Assembly (NCBI RefSeq): GCF_964340395.1
Contig: NC_135549.1
Span: 8,051,842-8,115,841, forward strand
Source: Glandiceps talaboti
Taxonomy: Eukaryota; Hemichordata; Enteropneusta; Spengelidae
DNA length: 64,000 nt
Direction of reading: 5' to 3'
Every line of letters begins with the position of its first letter. Position 1 is the first letter of the stretch. The notes below the pieces were generated by a model. The model searched no databases. It was not told where the DNA came from and was given only the letters and a program-made list of their open reading frames with translations. Shown piece by piece: positions 35,930 to 46,220 of this stretch. The position numbers and the translations under genes are program-made.

Positions 35930-38900
35930 GTTTGTTTGTTTGTTTGTTTGTTTGTTTGTTTGTGTGTGTGTGTGTGTGTGTGTGTGGGGGAGATGAGGGT
36001 TTTATATGATGCTATATCAAAAGTTACTATATTAGGTATCACCTATGATATTTCCTACCTCTGCAATGCCGTTGATTTTGATTTTGACTCTCTTGATAGC
36101 AGTGTTGACATCATAGCCAGGATACGTCGAGTCAATACGTTCACCACTGGGTGAGATTAAAAAAACAGCAACAGTTGTTGAAGAAAATAGGAAAGTGAAG
36201 ACAGTGTTTTTACCAACATCGGAATCCACATAGATTATGTTCGTATAGTTGGCGTTACTCAAGGTCACTGCATTGCTTTCCAGCTGCAATAGAAAATAGA
36301 ATGAAAAAATTGGAATGTTTCTTATGTCTGAGCAATTAACAAAGCGAAATTATTGCTGAGTACCTTGATATACGTGATATTTTACGCTGATTCAAATTTT
36401 GATCAAAATAAACGAATTAAAATGTTCAATGGACTGATGATGTTATTTATATGATTACAACTACATGTATTGCTGAAAACGAAAGACCGTGTCTGTACGT
36501 ATACTGAAGTCACTATGTACAAATAACGTGAAATACTTAAGAAAAGCGCTTACAACGATAGGAATGGCTTCATAGTTGTCAATCGGTCTTGAAGTTATTG
36601 TGGCTGCTAGACTGTCCAGAAGAGACGTTATGTCATCATCAGTTGGTGTGTAGTAATATTTTCCTCCACTGCCCTCTGATAAATGTCTAAGCTCATCTGC
36701 AGCGTTTTGCGTATATGCTATGGAGTCAACTCGTACACCGGCTTCATGGACTTCATCTGTAACATCGGCGATGTACGGCCACGTGTTTTCTTGGCCGTCA
36801 GTGATTAGGAGGAAAGATGACCCTTTTGTTGGGAGGCTACTGTTTTGTAACAACTGTAACGACAATAGTATAAACAACAGTTGTTTGTAATTTTACTGTT
36901 GCTATTACTACGGCACGTCATTTCAATCATGGAAGGATAGCACACTTCCATGTACCCTACCCACTTCGTTGGTATTGTAAAAGTAATGATTGCCAACCAT
37001 AAATGTCTGGATATTTGTTGTATTTAGATATCCACTCCCCTATGTGTGTATTGTGCATCGTTCTTTCTGTTCTCTATTGAAACAGTTGCGTACAAATACA
37101 TTGTTTGTGTCATCCATTATCTAAATCTACATGTGTGAGTTACGTATATGTATACCTCGTATGCATTGTTTCTCAGTTGTTGTCCATAGTTCAATAAAAA
37201 CTGAAATTTGATATTTTTTTATTAAAAACCTGATATATGATATCATACTACTAGTTTATTGATAAAACATTATTTGACCGCCCATGTGATCAAAATTTAT
37301 GGATCCTTGTTAGAGGAGTGTCTACTCACCTGTAAAGCGCTCGCCAAACCAGCCCCAATACTAGTTGCGCCACCAGTTGTACTAGGTACTTTACTGGCTA
37401 GGTTATCCCGATCTTGATCGTTGTTGATCACTGTCATACCAGCCAGAACCGAAGCTACATCGTCAAATTCTACTATTCCGACAGTGCTACCGTCGTCAAT
37501 AACATTGTCAATGAAGTGAGTGGCAGACTGGTGCAGTCTTCTTATGGGGTCACCCTGACAACGAGATTGATACGTCATTTATACTACCAGCCAATGGCTG
37601 TATACATACTTTGACATATCTATATTTACCTACTTGTAGATTTTAATTAGTAATATCACATAGTCATGCAAAATAATTGAACACAATTTCACGAAATCCA
37701 ACTTAAAACGTGTACTTTGATTTTGATCAACTATACATGGATTTATTGGATATTTCTTAAATATACAGACTCTGTGCAGGGATAGGATTCACACAGCCTG
37801 GGATATATGCTACCACATACACTAATTATGTAGTATCTACGTCAGCCTGTTTGCTTATTAGTGTTTGTTTGGAATGTTGTCCATCATGATACTTACTGAC
37901 ATACTACCTGATATATCAAGCACTAACACCACCCTTCTGACACCGACAGTTTGAACAATCTTAAAGGTCGGAGCAGTGTCGTTTATATTAACGGGAGGAT
38001 TGACATCGTCCTTGAAATCGGGACGATCTTTCATGACTTCCCAAGAACTCAGTCCGCTACAACGATCATTCTGTCGGTTTGGTGCCTTTCTGGCATGGAA
38101 CCCGTTCGGGTCAGTAGGGTCGCCATGACAAAACCCATCAACCTGAATGCATGAATGAGTTATGATACGGTTTGTTATCTTCACGTAAGACATACAAGTA
38201 ATGAAGTATAGATGTACCTGGTCACATATTTCAAATCCATCACGCTATCTAGGTACGGTGTCTTTGTGACCTGCATACATTGCAATAAGTTACGTGATTG
38301 AATAGTTGCCTTGTCACTTTATGAGGTAGATATGTCACCGAATATATTGTGCACATTAAGTGGTAAAGTCTGTAACCAAGGATTTGGTTCAACTAAAGTC
38401 ATGTACAAATGCACAAACAGTATCCATAGTAAAGCTTATTTAGAGGGATATCCGCCACAACACACCACAGTCTGCACAAAGGTGGTTGGTATATATATCT
38501 GGTGTTTTGGATTTTTTTTTAGAAAAGTCGTGTCGTAATGTTATTTTATGCCATGTCTGAACATCTGGTGAGAGCTTTATAGAATGCAAAGCTTTTGAAT
38601 AACATAAAACTACCTTTGCTTCAACTGAAAAAAAAATCACGAGTAACCATAAAGTTACAGATTATTGATTCGTTTCGTAAGGGTTGCATTGCTAAAACTG
38701 CTATAATACAGCAGAGTGTTGGATCTTTGTTGAATTGACTGAAAATATTGTTTTATTTTTAGCAGTAAGCCATGGTGTATCTCATCGTGGATCACATTTC
38801 CATGGGACCTAAATATCATGTGAAAAATTAAACCCGAGAGTAGAATGCGTTGTAACATAAGCGTTCAACGTTTTTAGACTTTAAACGTCATTAGACATAC

Positions 38901-41900
38901 TAGTACTATTCCAATACACGTGAAAGAAGTTCGTTTTGATTAGTCGTACTTTTAGCACATTTGAAATACTCACGGAATCTATCCACTGGGCGTACATAAA
39001 ACTTGCTTGGATCGGAGCGTCTTGTTCACTATCAGGCACATAAGTACACTCTGGTGGTGGTAAGAGATTTAAGTCCAGCCATTTCTTGCAGTCGCCCTCT
39101 GGTTTGACTTTCCCCGATATCCCTTTGACGCACGTCACCGGTATGATACTCGGACCATCCCTGTAGAAATGCTTCTTACCTTCATCTAGAACATACTCAT
39201 CAAATAACCCCCATCGTAGATGTCCCCATTCATGGACGATGACTTTATCTATGGGAATTATGAGAAGAACCAATACATTTGTAATTTATTTTGGTAGTAC
39301 ATGTACTCAACCGCACCTACATGTTTACCTTACCTACTGCCTTAGTTTTTCAGACTAGCTACCTGCTTCCTGCAGTTCAGTGCCTTTGAACTTTTGAACG
39401 TTATTGTCTGCTGGATTCGAACAATTTTTAAATGTTTTGAGTGAGTGAGTGAGTGAGTGAGTGAGTGAGTGAGTAGTGAGTGAGTGAGTGAGTGAGTGAG
39501 TGAGTGAGTGAGTGAGTGGGTGGGTGGGTGGGTGGGCGAGCGAGCGAGCAAGTGAGTTAGTGATTGCTTAATTCGATGGATTATTGGTTGATTAGCAAAT
39601 GTGAAATGAAATATATACACACACAAATCGACATCATCTAGTGTCAGCTGTAAAGCGACCACTCTCTAGACTTATTTACGTCACAGTACTTAGTTTTTAT
39701 ACATTGAATAAAGTGATAATAATACTAGGACTGTATTTTATACTGTCAGTGTTTGTTTTCCAGAATATTTTAAAAATTGGTTGAATTTGTAAACCTCATT
39801 TTAAGGCTAACATACTAAACAAAACCAACATAAGAAATTATTCCGACACAAGATAAAGAATTTACATAATTATCCGAATATCATAAACACCGTGATTTAT
39901 TAAATACAAAACATGACAGACTTAGTGTCGGATTTTCCGATCGACATGCGCAAGTGCAACCACGCCCCTTTTTGAACAATCGTAAACTAAAAACGATCAG
40001 CGACCCCACTTAACATGAACCTGCATTTATGGTGTACAAGGTGGGCCGGTTTGTTTGATGGTCATGATTTTGTAGCACAGAATTAAATCAAAAGTAAGAA
40101 CGTTGTCACAGATTGTGTGTTTGGACAGACACACTCAGACATTCCATATACTGACAACACTTGCAGAATTTTGATCATAAACGTTATTTAACTTAAATAC
40201 CCGGAAAAATACCAAAGGCACTACAAAACACATGGCAAATCGCCAACACTACGAGCATAACACATCAGTCAATATTTACGCGTTCACAAAAAACCCCCAA
40301 AATTTAACTGAAGTACACGCAAAAATAGGAATAAGCGTACGTTGTCAAACGTTCACTGTCACCACATATACATTATAGTATAGTGCAGCAAAAGAAAACT
40401 CTTTTTACTTCATGGTTGTTTTTAAGAATTCGGTTATAAAATGAGTACTGCGTCATAATGGCTGAGAAATAAATCATTTACATGTAGTACACACCCTCTT
40501 CATACCGTTCAGAAAGTAAGAAGTCAATCTTTACCTGTTGAAAGCTCTTGAATAGATTACGAGTCATACCTATTTTTAACCATTTTACATTATTTTTGCA
40601 AACAGAGTAGGTAAATGAAAAAACAACTGAAAACGACTGATGCAACTTACCACCTGAATTGGCTTCGAAATAGGTCTACAGTCGATTATGATGCCTCTAC
40701 ATTATATCAGCTGACTAAGTAAATTAAAGAAACTATCTTTTATTCAGATACACAAAGCACTTATGTGTGAAACTTTGAACTTTCTCCCAAGAACTTGTTA
40801 GAACCATGGTAACCATGGTGTTGGCTGTTTATTGATTACTTTAAATGAAAACTAACCACAAAATTAAATGCTCACCTCGTGGTCCCTGTGTTGCAGGGAT
40901 GTCATCACCGAAAAAGAAGTTCCTTGTTAAATGCATTCTAGTACCTGGTTGTCCACATTTGTTTATTTGTTGTACGTGTGGAACGTCGCCATACTTTGGA
41001 TGAGGTTCGTCTAGAATTATGTTGGCTGTTTCAAACAACTCAAAAGATGCCACGTCATAATTTGAATCGTTACTCCAACTGGAGGGCACAAGGATGGTTA
41101 TGTTACGGAAATATGCCCGTTTCTTGGTAGCTTTGTATAGGGTTGCTGACGCTGCAGTGAATACATTCTGCAAGGCATAATTTGTATTAAATCGTTCAAT
41201 TTACCTGTACATCATTTTCTAAGTAAAATTTACACCGTTTATAACATGGACCAAATTGTGGAGATGACTCATTTAGTCCACATATTGACTTTCGATAATT
41301 TAACAGATTACAAAATGAAAATACGCTTTTCTTAAGACTAAATATTGATCGAATTATGTGTTAGGAATTTGCAGAAGGTTTAATTCTTGTCTAATGTCTG
41401 TCATCGTCAGTACAAATAATGGAAACGGAAATGTAAAACAGTAAGCCACATATCCCCACCTCTCCTTTAATTGTTACAGACATTGTGTACATACATACAT
41501 ACATACATACATACATACATACATTGACATGTGACAATAGTGACGTAACTGTGAAGACGTATGCATGCGTCGCTCCTGCAAAATACTAGTGTTTAGACTG
41601 TTCTTACACGTTTTTTGCAACTGATTTCACTCCAAACTACAAGTATGAAGTGCCAAGACTGTGGGAAGAGAAATGCTAGACTGTGTCAAGGTGATCTCCA
41701 CCTCTGTCAAAGATGTAACAATATTCGATTTCCAGTACCAAGTCAAGCCATTGACAAGATGGCCGAAATAGACACTGGCAATGACGATCGAGAGGCGAGT
41801 AACAAAGTGGAAAACTCCAAACTGGATGGCATCCAAGCTACACTTCTCAACCTTACTACCAAAGTTGATAAACTCGTTGACATGGAAGGCACACTGCAAG

Positions 41901-44900
41901 ACCTACAGCAGTCTGTCACTTATGTGAGTAATTCGTTTGACGAATTTACACGACAGCTCCAGAGCCTCAAAAATGAAAACAAAGGATTGAAAGAACAGCT
42001 CGCGAAGACAACAAACGAACTTAACGATCTGCAACAGTATACCCGCAGAAACAACTTAGAATTGTCGGGATTACCTGAAGAAGAAGATGAAGATACTGAT
42101 GACATCGTGGTAAGAGTAGCTGCAGCTGCAGGGGTGAACATTTCACCAGACGATATAGACATATCGCACCGTCTACCACGCAGAACAAATCGTCAGGGTC
42201 AACAACAACCTGCAACCATTATCGTTAAGTTCGTCCGACGTACCGTCCGCAACAAACTATACAACTCAAAGAAACATCTTAAAGACAAAACCGCCCGTAA
42301 CATCGGATACACAAATAACAACCGTTTATATATCAATGAAAACTTAACCCCGACAAATAAACATCTATTCTACGAGGCAAACCAACTACGCAACACAAAG
42401 CAGTGGAAGTTCATCTGGACCTACAACGGCAAGATCTATACAAGGAAGAATAATGGTGACCCAGCTATCTGTATAACAACAACCCAAGATCTTAGCCGAA
42501 TTGTCTGAATAATATAACATTTATGCAGTGAACTTGTACATATTTATGGAACTGAACTCAGATTCTTTGCCAGACAAAACAAAATGTTCATTTTACTCTA
42601 CAGACCAGTTCAATGAAGGTACTTGTACATCTTACTCCCAAAACTCGTTTTCTTTTTTACATTTGAATATCAGATCGTTAGCTAAACACTACGATGATCT
42701 AGTATCTCTCTTAGATATCTTAGATTGTAATTTTCATTTTCTTGGTTTGTCAGAAACTTGGTTAAATCACAATTCAGATCCTTCTTTTTATAACTTGCCA
42801 TTGTATCAACTCATTACTTCTAACCGGGAAATTGCAAGGGGTGGGGGAGTAGCACTTTACGTTCACAATTCTCTATCTATTACCCGTATTGACAACATTA
42901 GCATTATGCACTGTGAATCGATCTTTGTAGAAACTGTCATTGATAACAAAGCAATCATAGTAGGTGTCAATTACAGAAAACCCAACACACCACATCTTGA
43001 ATTCCTCCATAGTCTTGAATCGTGTCTTGACCAGCTGTCTGCTTCAGGTAAATCCTGCATAATTCTTGGTGATGTGAACATTGATACTTCCACTGACAGC
43101 GCACCTGCTATCCAGTACAATACTCTTCTAAATTCCTATAATTTCTACCAGATCATCAATACCGCTACCCGTATCACCGACAACACCAGTACAATCATTG
43201 ATCACTGCCTTACAAATATCACTAACTATTTTATCAACTGTGGTACACTTCAGTCCGACATCACAGATCACTATCCCATCTTTTGTATTATCAACCACCT
43301 CAAACATATACTGAAACCAGCAAACTCAGCCCAAATACTTAACTTTAAAAATTATAACCCTGATGCTTTCTTATCTGACTTGAATGCTACATCTTGGCAA
43401 CCTGTCTATGACTGCACAGACCCAAATATTGCCTACGAAGCCTTTTACAACATATTTTATAACATCGTATCAAATCACGTTCATACCAAAACCGCCCGCC
43501 ATTCCAATAGTATCCGCAAACCCTGGCTCTCAAACGGCCTACTTAAATCAGTACGTACAAAACATAGGTTGTTCACAAAAATGAAAAACAATCCCCACAA
43601 TGTTAATTATAAACTTAAGTACAAAAAATATAGAAATATTCTAACAAAACTCCTCAAGTCGGTAAAGAAACGTTATTACTTCAATAAATTTCGATGGGCC
43701 CAAGGTAATATTAACAAGACGTGGCAGGTGATCAACGAAGTACTGAACAAATCGACTAACAAACTCTACCCACGCAAACTGATCTCAACGACGCCCAACA
43801 ATGATCCTCTGACAGAAAGTTCTGATATAGCGAACGAATTTAACGACTTTTTCACAAGCATTGGTCCAAGCCTTGCATCAAATATTACTTCAGCCACCAA
43901 ATTCACACAATATCTCGACGGTAACTATCTCAACTCTTTCTTCTTCCACCCTGTTTCTGAACAAGATGTTTTAAATGAAATCAAAACTTTAGACCCACGT
44001 AAAGCTGTTGGATACGACAATATTCACCCAAGACTTGTCACACATGCTGCACATATCATCGCTCGTCCTCTTGCACACATCATTAATTGTACACTGAGCC
44101 AAGGAATTGTCCCAAATTCTTTAAAAATAGCCAAAATAATGCCAATTTATAAAAAAGGTGCAGCTGACAATGTCAGCAACTATAGACCAATCTCAATTCT
44201 CCCTACATTTAGTAAAATTATAGAGTCACTTGTAAATAAACAGTTTATCAATTATCTTGAAACTAAACATATTCTTTTAGATACACAATTTGGATTCCGA
44301 AAAAAATATAACACAAAATTGGCCCTTGCAGACCTGGTCTCTGACATTAGTGAACAACTAGACAATGGATTCATCACCTTCGGCATTTTCATTGACCTAA
44401 AGAAAGCATTTGATACCATAAACCACGACATTTTAATTCATAAATTAGAACATTATGGCATAAGAGGCATTCCACTACATTGGTTTAAAAACTACCTCAC
44501 AAACCGACAGCAATACGTTACCATTGACAATGTATCATCCCCCTATAAACACATTCAATGTGGCGTCCCACAAGGATCGATTCTTGGCCCCATTCTTTTC
44601 TTAATATATATCAACGACATAGCAAATTCTACCAACTCATTTCAGTTTCGACTTTTCGCAGATGACACTAACTTATTCAAATCTATCGAAGGAAACGAAA
44701 TTAATCTTACCCACATAAATGTAGATTTTCAGAAGGTGTGTGACTGGTGTGGAGCGAACAAACTAACGGTCAATGTTGAAAAAACAAATTACATGGTCAT
44801 CAAAACACCCCGTAAACCTGTGAACATAGAGGGTAGTTTGGGAATAGATGGAAATGAATTGAACAACGTCTCCTCGACAACGTATCTTGGAGTTTCTCTT

Positions 44901-45926
44901 GACATCAATTTTAACTGGAAGTCCCACATCCAAAAAGTTGTCAAATCTATTGCCCCAAAGATCGGACTTATCTCAATACTCCGACACTTTATTCCGAAAT
45001 CTATTCTTCTGTTATTGTACAACTCCCTAATTCTTCCACATATAAGCTACTGTGTCGAAATCTGGGGGAATACTTACACTTCTTTCTTGGAACCAATATA
45101 TTTACTACAAAAGAAATTTACACGTCTTATCACTTTCTCTGACTTTCGTGCACACACTGACCCTTTATTCAAACAGCTACATATTTTACCAATTCATAAA
45201 CTTTGTTCATTTCACACCTGCCTCTTTACTTTTGATTTGTTACACAATCACTTTGCCCATGATGTAAACCGCTATTTGGATACAATTTCACATTCCTATT
45301 CTACTCGTTCCGCTACACATCGCAATTTCTACGTACCCAAAGTTAACCTAACACAAAGTAAGCACAGTATAAGATATGCAGCCACTCATCACTGGAATTT
45401 ATTACCAAGACACATTAAAGACATCACCGATAGGAACAGATTCAAATCAATTTTAAAGGCTCACCTGAGTAATTCATAGAAAACACATGACATGTATTTT
45501 TTTTTTCTTATTAGTATAAATTTTATTTAAATTATTGAGACATGTAAATATTTTGTACAATTATTGTTTCGTATTTGTAGATATCCCTTTCTTTTCTTAC
45601 TTTTTGTTGCCCAGTTACACACTTGTATTTTTTTTTTCTTCTATATTTATTTTGTCAGGGTCACAGACTAGACTAGTTCAGACCGAACTATTTCTGTGGC
45701 CCTCACCAGATATATATATCAAATCAACCTCCTTTTTGAAATGTACATAAAAATGTTATCCTGTTTTATATCTGGTGAATAAACAATTCAATTCAAACAA
45801 TTCAATTCAACATACATACATAGTATACATACATACATACATACATACATACATACATACATACATACATACATACATACATACACACACATACATACAT
45901 ACATACATACATACATACATACATAC

Positions 45927-45957
<31 letters not shown>

Positions 45958-46220
45958 CATACACACACACACATACATACATACATACATACATACATAC
46001 ATACATACATACATACATACATACATACATACATACATACCTTGATTTCGTCAAGAAGGGCAGGCTCGTCAGGAACATCTCTGTGGATAGCTATAACAAT
46101 ACCTTCGTAGCCATTGTTGTTTAAACTAACTTCGACAGTGGGTTGGGTTCCGTGACTGTATCTGGGGGTAGCCACCATTAGAAATAGTAAGCAATAATGC
46201 TGGAATACTGTCAGAGCCAT
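32483..46220 (-). CDS. CLCA family protein A (calcium-activated chloride channel regulator)
   Basis: Eleven minus-strand exons: 46220-46041, 41167-40876, 39248-38974, 38142-37897, 37554-37330, 36853-36554, 36283-36059, 35652-35379, 34467-34294, 33897-33673, 33342-32483. All phases agree: 3,276 nt, 1,091 aa. A signal peptide (about 1-24) is followed by the CLCA signature N-N-N-G-Y-E-G-I-V-I-A-I. The zincin site H-E-W-G-H (163-167) is in H-E-W-G-H-L-R-W-G-L-F-D-E, the self-cleaving protease of the family. The VWA metal site D-I-S-G-S is at 325-329. Beta-sandwich regions follow, then one membrane helix (about 916-942) and a cytosolic tail of about 149 residues with Y-x-T-P-P motifs. CLCA proteins are cleaved extracellular regulators of calcium-activated chloride channels. 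Same exon layout as gene B, upstream on the same strand, so a tandem duplication. Confidence 0.92.
33390..33463. repeat. (CAACA)n / (CAACG)n microsatellite
   Basis: Pentanucleotide array about 50 bp upstream (in gene sense) of the last exon of CLCA gene A, close to its 3' splice site. The cysteine/valine-rich frame across it is an artefact. Confidence 0.9.
35020..35150. repeat. Dispersed repeat, copy 1
   Basis: This segment resembles 47334-47480: both contain an AAAGGCC..GATT..CCAGGTTC block and, about 100 bp later, CATCTGTTTT..ACACCTAAAT, in the same orientation. It lies in the intron between CLCA-A exons 8 and 9. Family unknown; no coding capacity. Confidence 0.5.
35890..35986. repeat. (GT)n-(GTTT)n-(GT)n compound microsatellite
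   Basis: Compound simple repeat in the CLCA-A intron between exons 7 and 8. No gene content. Confidence 0.95.
39439..39552. repeat. (GAGT)n microsatellite
   Basis: Tetranucleotide array shading into GGGT and GAGC units in the CLCA-A intron between exons 2 and 3. The T-H-S-L frame across it is an artefact. The rest of this 1.6-kb intron shows nothing else I can name. Confidence 0.95.
41488..41524. repeat. (TACA)n, left flank of the LINE
   Basis: 37 bp of (TACA)n directly before the LINE. The same repeat, same strand, resumes at 45811 directly after it. Confidence 0.95.
41615..42508 (+). CDS. LINE ORF1 protein
   Basis: 297 codons from the ATG at 41615; a second ATG at 41645 is an alternative start. 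A cysteine cluster (C13, C16, C24, C31, C34) suggests a small zinc-binding knuckle. Residues about 62-145 are rich in heptad-like Leu/Lys/Glu, a likely coiled coil ending in Y-T-R-R-N-N-L-E. The rest, with I-S-H-R-L, I-I-V-K-F-V-R-R and L-Y-I-N-E-N-L-T-P, matches the RNA-binding C-terminal half of ORF1 proteins seen in LINEs with L1-ORF1-like architecture. It probably trimerises and coats the element RNA. It ends 37 nt before the ORF2 ATG. Confidence 0.85.
   Translation: MQLISLQTTSMKCQDCGKRNARLCQGDLHLCQRCNNIRFPVPSQAIDKMAEIDTGNDDREASNKVENSKLDGIQATLLNLTTKVDKLVDMEGTLQDLQQSVTYVSNSFDEFTRQLQSLKNENKGLKEQLAKTTNELNDLQQYTRRNNLELSGLPEEEDEDTDDIVVRVAAAAGVNISPDDIDISHRLPRRTNRQGQQQPATIIVKFVRRTVRNKLYNSKKHLKDKTARNIGYTNNNRLYINENLTPTNKHLFYEANQLRNTKQWKFIWTYNGKIYTRKNNGDPAICITTTQDLSRIV
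42546..45479 (+). CDS. LINE ORF2: endonuclease and reverse transcriptase
   Basis: 977 codons from the first ATG (42546); the frame is open slightly upstream but without ATG. The apurinic-type endonuclease covers about 1-245: L-N-I-R-S-L, S-E-T-W-L (E70), G-D-V-N-I-D (D176, N178) and D-H-Y-P (D241, H242). The reverse transcriptase shows Y-R-P-I-S-I-L-P, F-I-D-L-K-K-A-F-D-T (D617), G-V-P-Q-G-S-I-L-G-P and F-A-D-D (704-707). The C-terminal part has the usual S-Y-C-V-E-I-W-G-N block and ends with T-R-S-A-T-H and H-W-N-L-L-P. All catalytic positions I can check are intact, with no stop or frameshift. It would nick the target and prime cDNA synthesis from the element RNA. Confidence 0.93.
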   Translation: MELNSDSLPDKTKCSFYSTDQFNEGTCTSYSQNSFSFLHLNIRSLAKHYDDLVSLLDILDCNFHFLGLSETWLNHNSDPSFYNLPLYQLITSNREIARGGGVALYVHNSLSITRIDNISIMHCESIFVETVIDNKAIIVGVNYRKPNTPHLEFLHSLESCLDQLSASGKSCIILGDVNIDTSTDSAPAIQYNTLLNSYNFYQIINTATRITDNTSTIIDHCLTNITNYFINCGTLQSDITDHYPIFCIINHLKHILKPANSAQILNFKNYNPDAFLSDLNATSWQPVYDCTDPNIAYEAFYNIFYNIVSNHVHTKTARHSNSIRKPWLSNGLLKSVRTKHRLFTKMKNNPHNVNYKLKYKKYRNILTKLLKSVKKRYYFNKFRWAQGNINKTWQVINEVLNKSTNKLYPRKLISTTPNNDPLTESSDIANEFNDFFTSIGPSLASNITSATKFTQYLDGNYLNSFFFHPVSEQDVLNEIKTLDPRKAVGYDNIHPRLVTHAAHIIARPLAHIINCTLSQGIVPNSLKIAKIMPIYKKGAADNVSNYRPISILPTFSKIIESLVNKQFINYLETKHILLDTQFGFRKKYNTKLALADLVSDISEQLDNGFITFGIFIDLKKAFDTINHDILIHKLEHYGIRGIPLHWFKNYLTNRQQYVTIDNVSSPYKHIQCGVPQGSILGPILFLIYINDIANSTNSFQFRLFADDTNLFKSIEGNEINLTHINVDFQKVCDWCGANKLTVNVEKTNYMVIKTPRKPVNIEGSLGIDGNELNNVSSTTYLGVSLDINFNWKSHIQKVVKSIAPKIGLISILRHFIPKSILLLLYNSLILPHISYCVEIWGNTYTSFLEPIYLLQKKFTRLITFSDFRAHTDPLFKQLHILPIHKLCSFHTCLFTFDLLHNHFAHDVNRYLDTISHSYSTRSATHRNFYVPKVNLTQSKHSIRYAATHHWNLLPRHIKDITDRNRFKSILKAHLSNS
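45811..46040. repeat. (TACA)n array forming the 5' splice site of CLCA-A intron 1
   Basis: A 230-bp array, interrupted by TACACACACA and one TTACA unit. On the minus strand it is (GTAT)n. It begins at the last base of CLCA-A exon 1, so the donor GTATGT at 46040-46035 is the first repeat unit, and dozens of identical GTATGT copies follow. The (I-H-T-Y) and (Y-V-C-M) frames are artefacts. Confidence 0.95.

Larger units (their letters stand above)
41525..45810 (+). mobile_element. Apparently intact CR1/L2-like LINE inserted in a (TACA)n array
   Basis: A 4.3-kb non-LTR retrotransposon with two open frames (41615-42508 and 42546-45479), a 3' UTR with AATAAA at about 45778, and a 3' end made of two 14-bp units (ACAATTCAATTCAA) at 45783-45810. 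It lies in intron 1 of CLCA gene A, antisense to that gene. Both ends abut (TACA)n DNA, consistent with insertion into a pre-existing microsatellite, which also hides any target-site duplication. Intact frames and catalytic residues suggest a recent insertion. The clade call (CR1/L2/jockey-like) is by motif style and should be confirmed by an RT tree. Confidence 0.88.

Noticed and set aside
42528-42545. Longer LINE ORF2 start
   Set aside because: The first codon there is GTG; the first ATG is at 42546.
45775-46110. Long frames of I-H-T-Y and Y-V-C-M repeats on both strands
   Set aside because: They are translations of the (TACA)n array; the real coding part is only CLCA-A exon 1.
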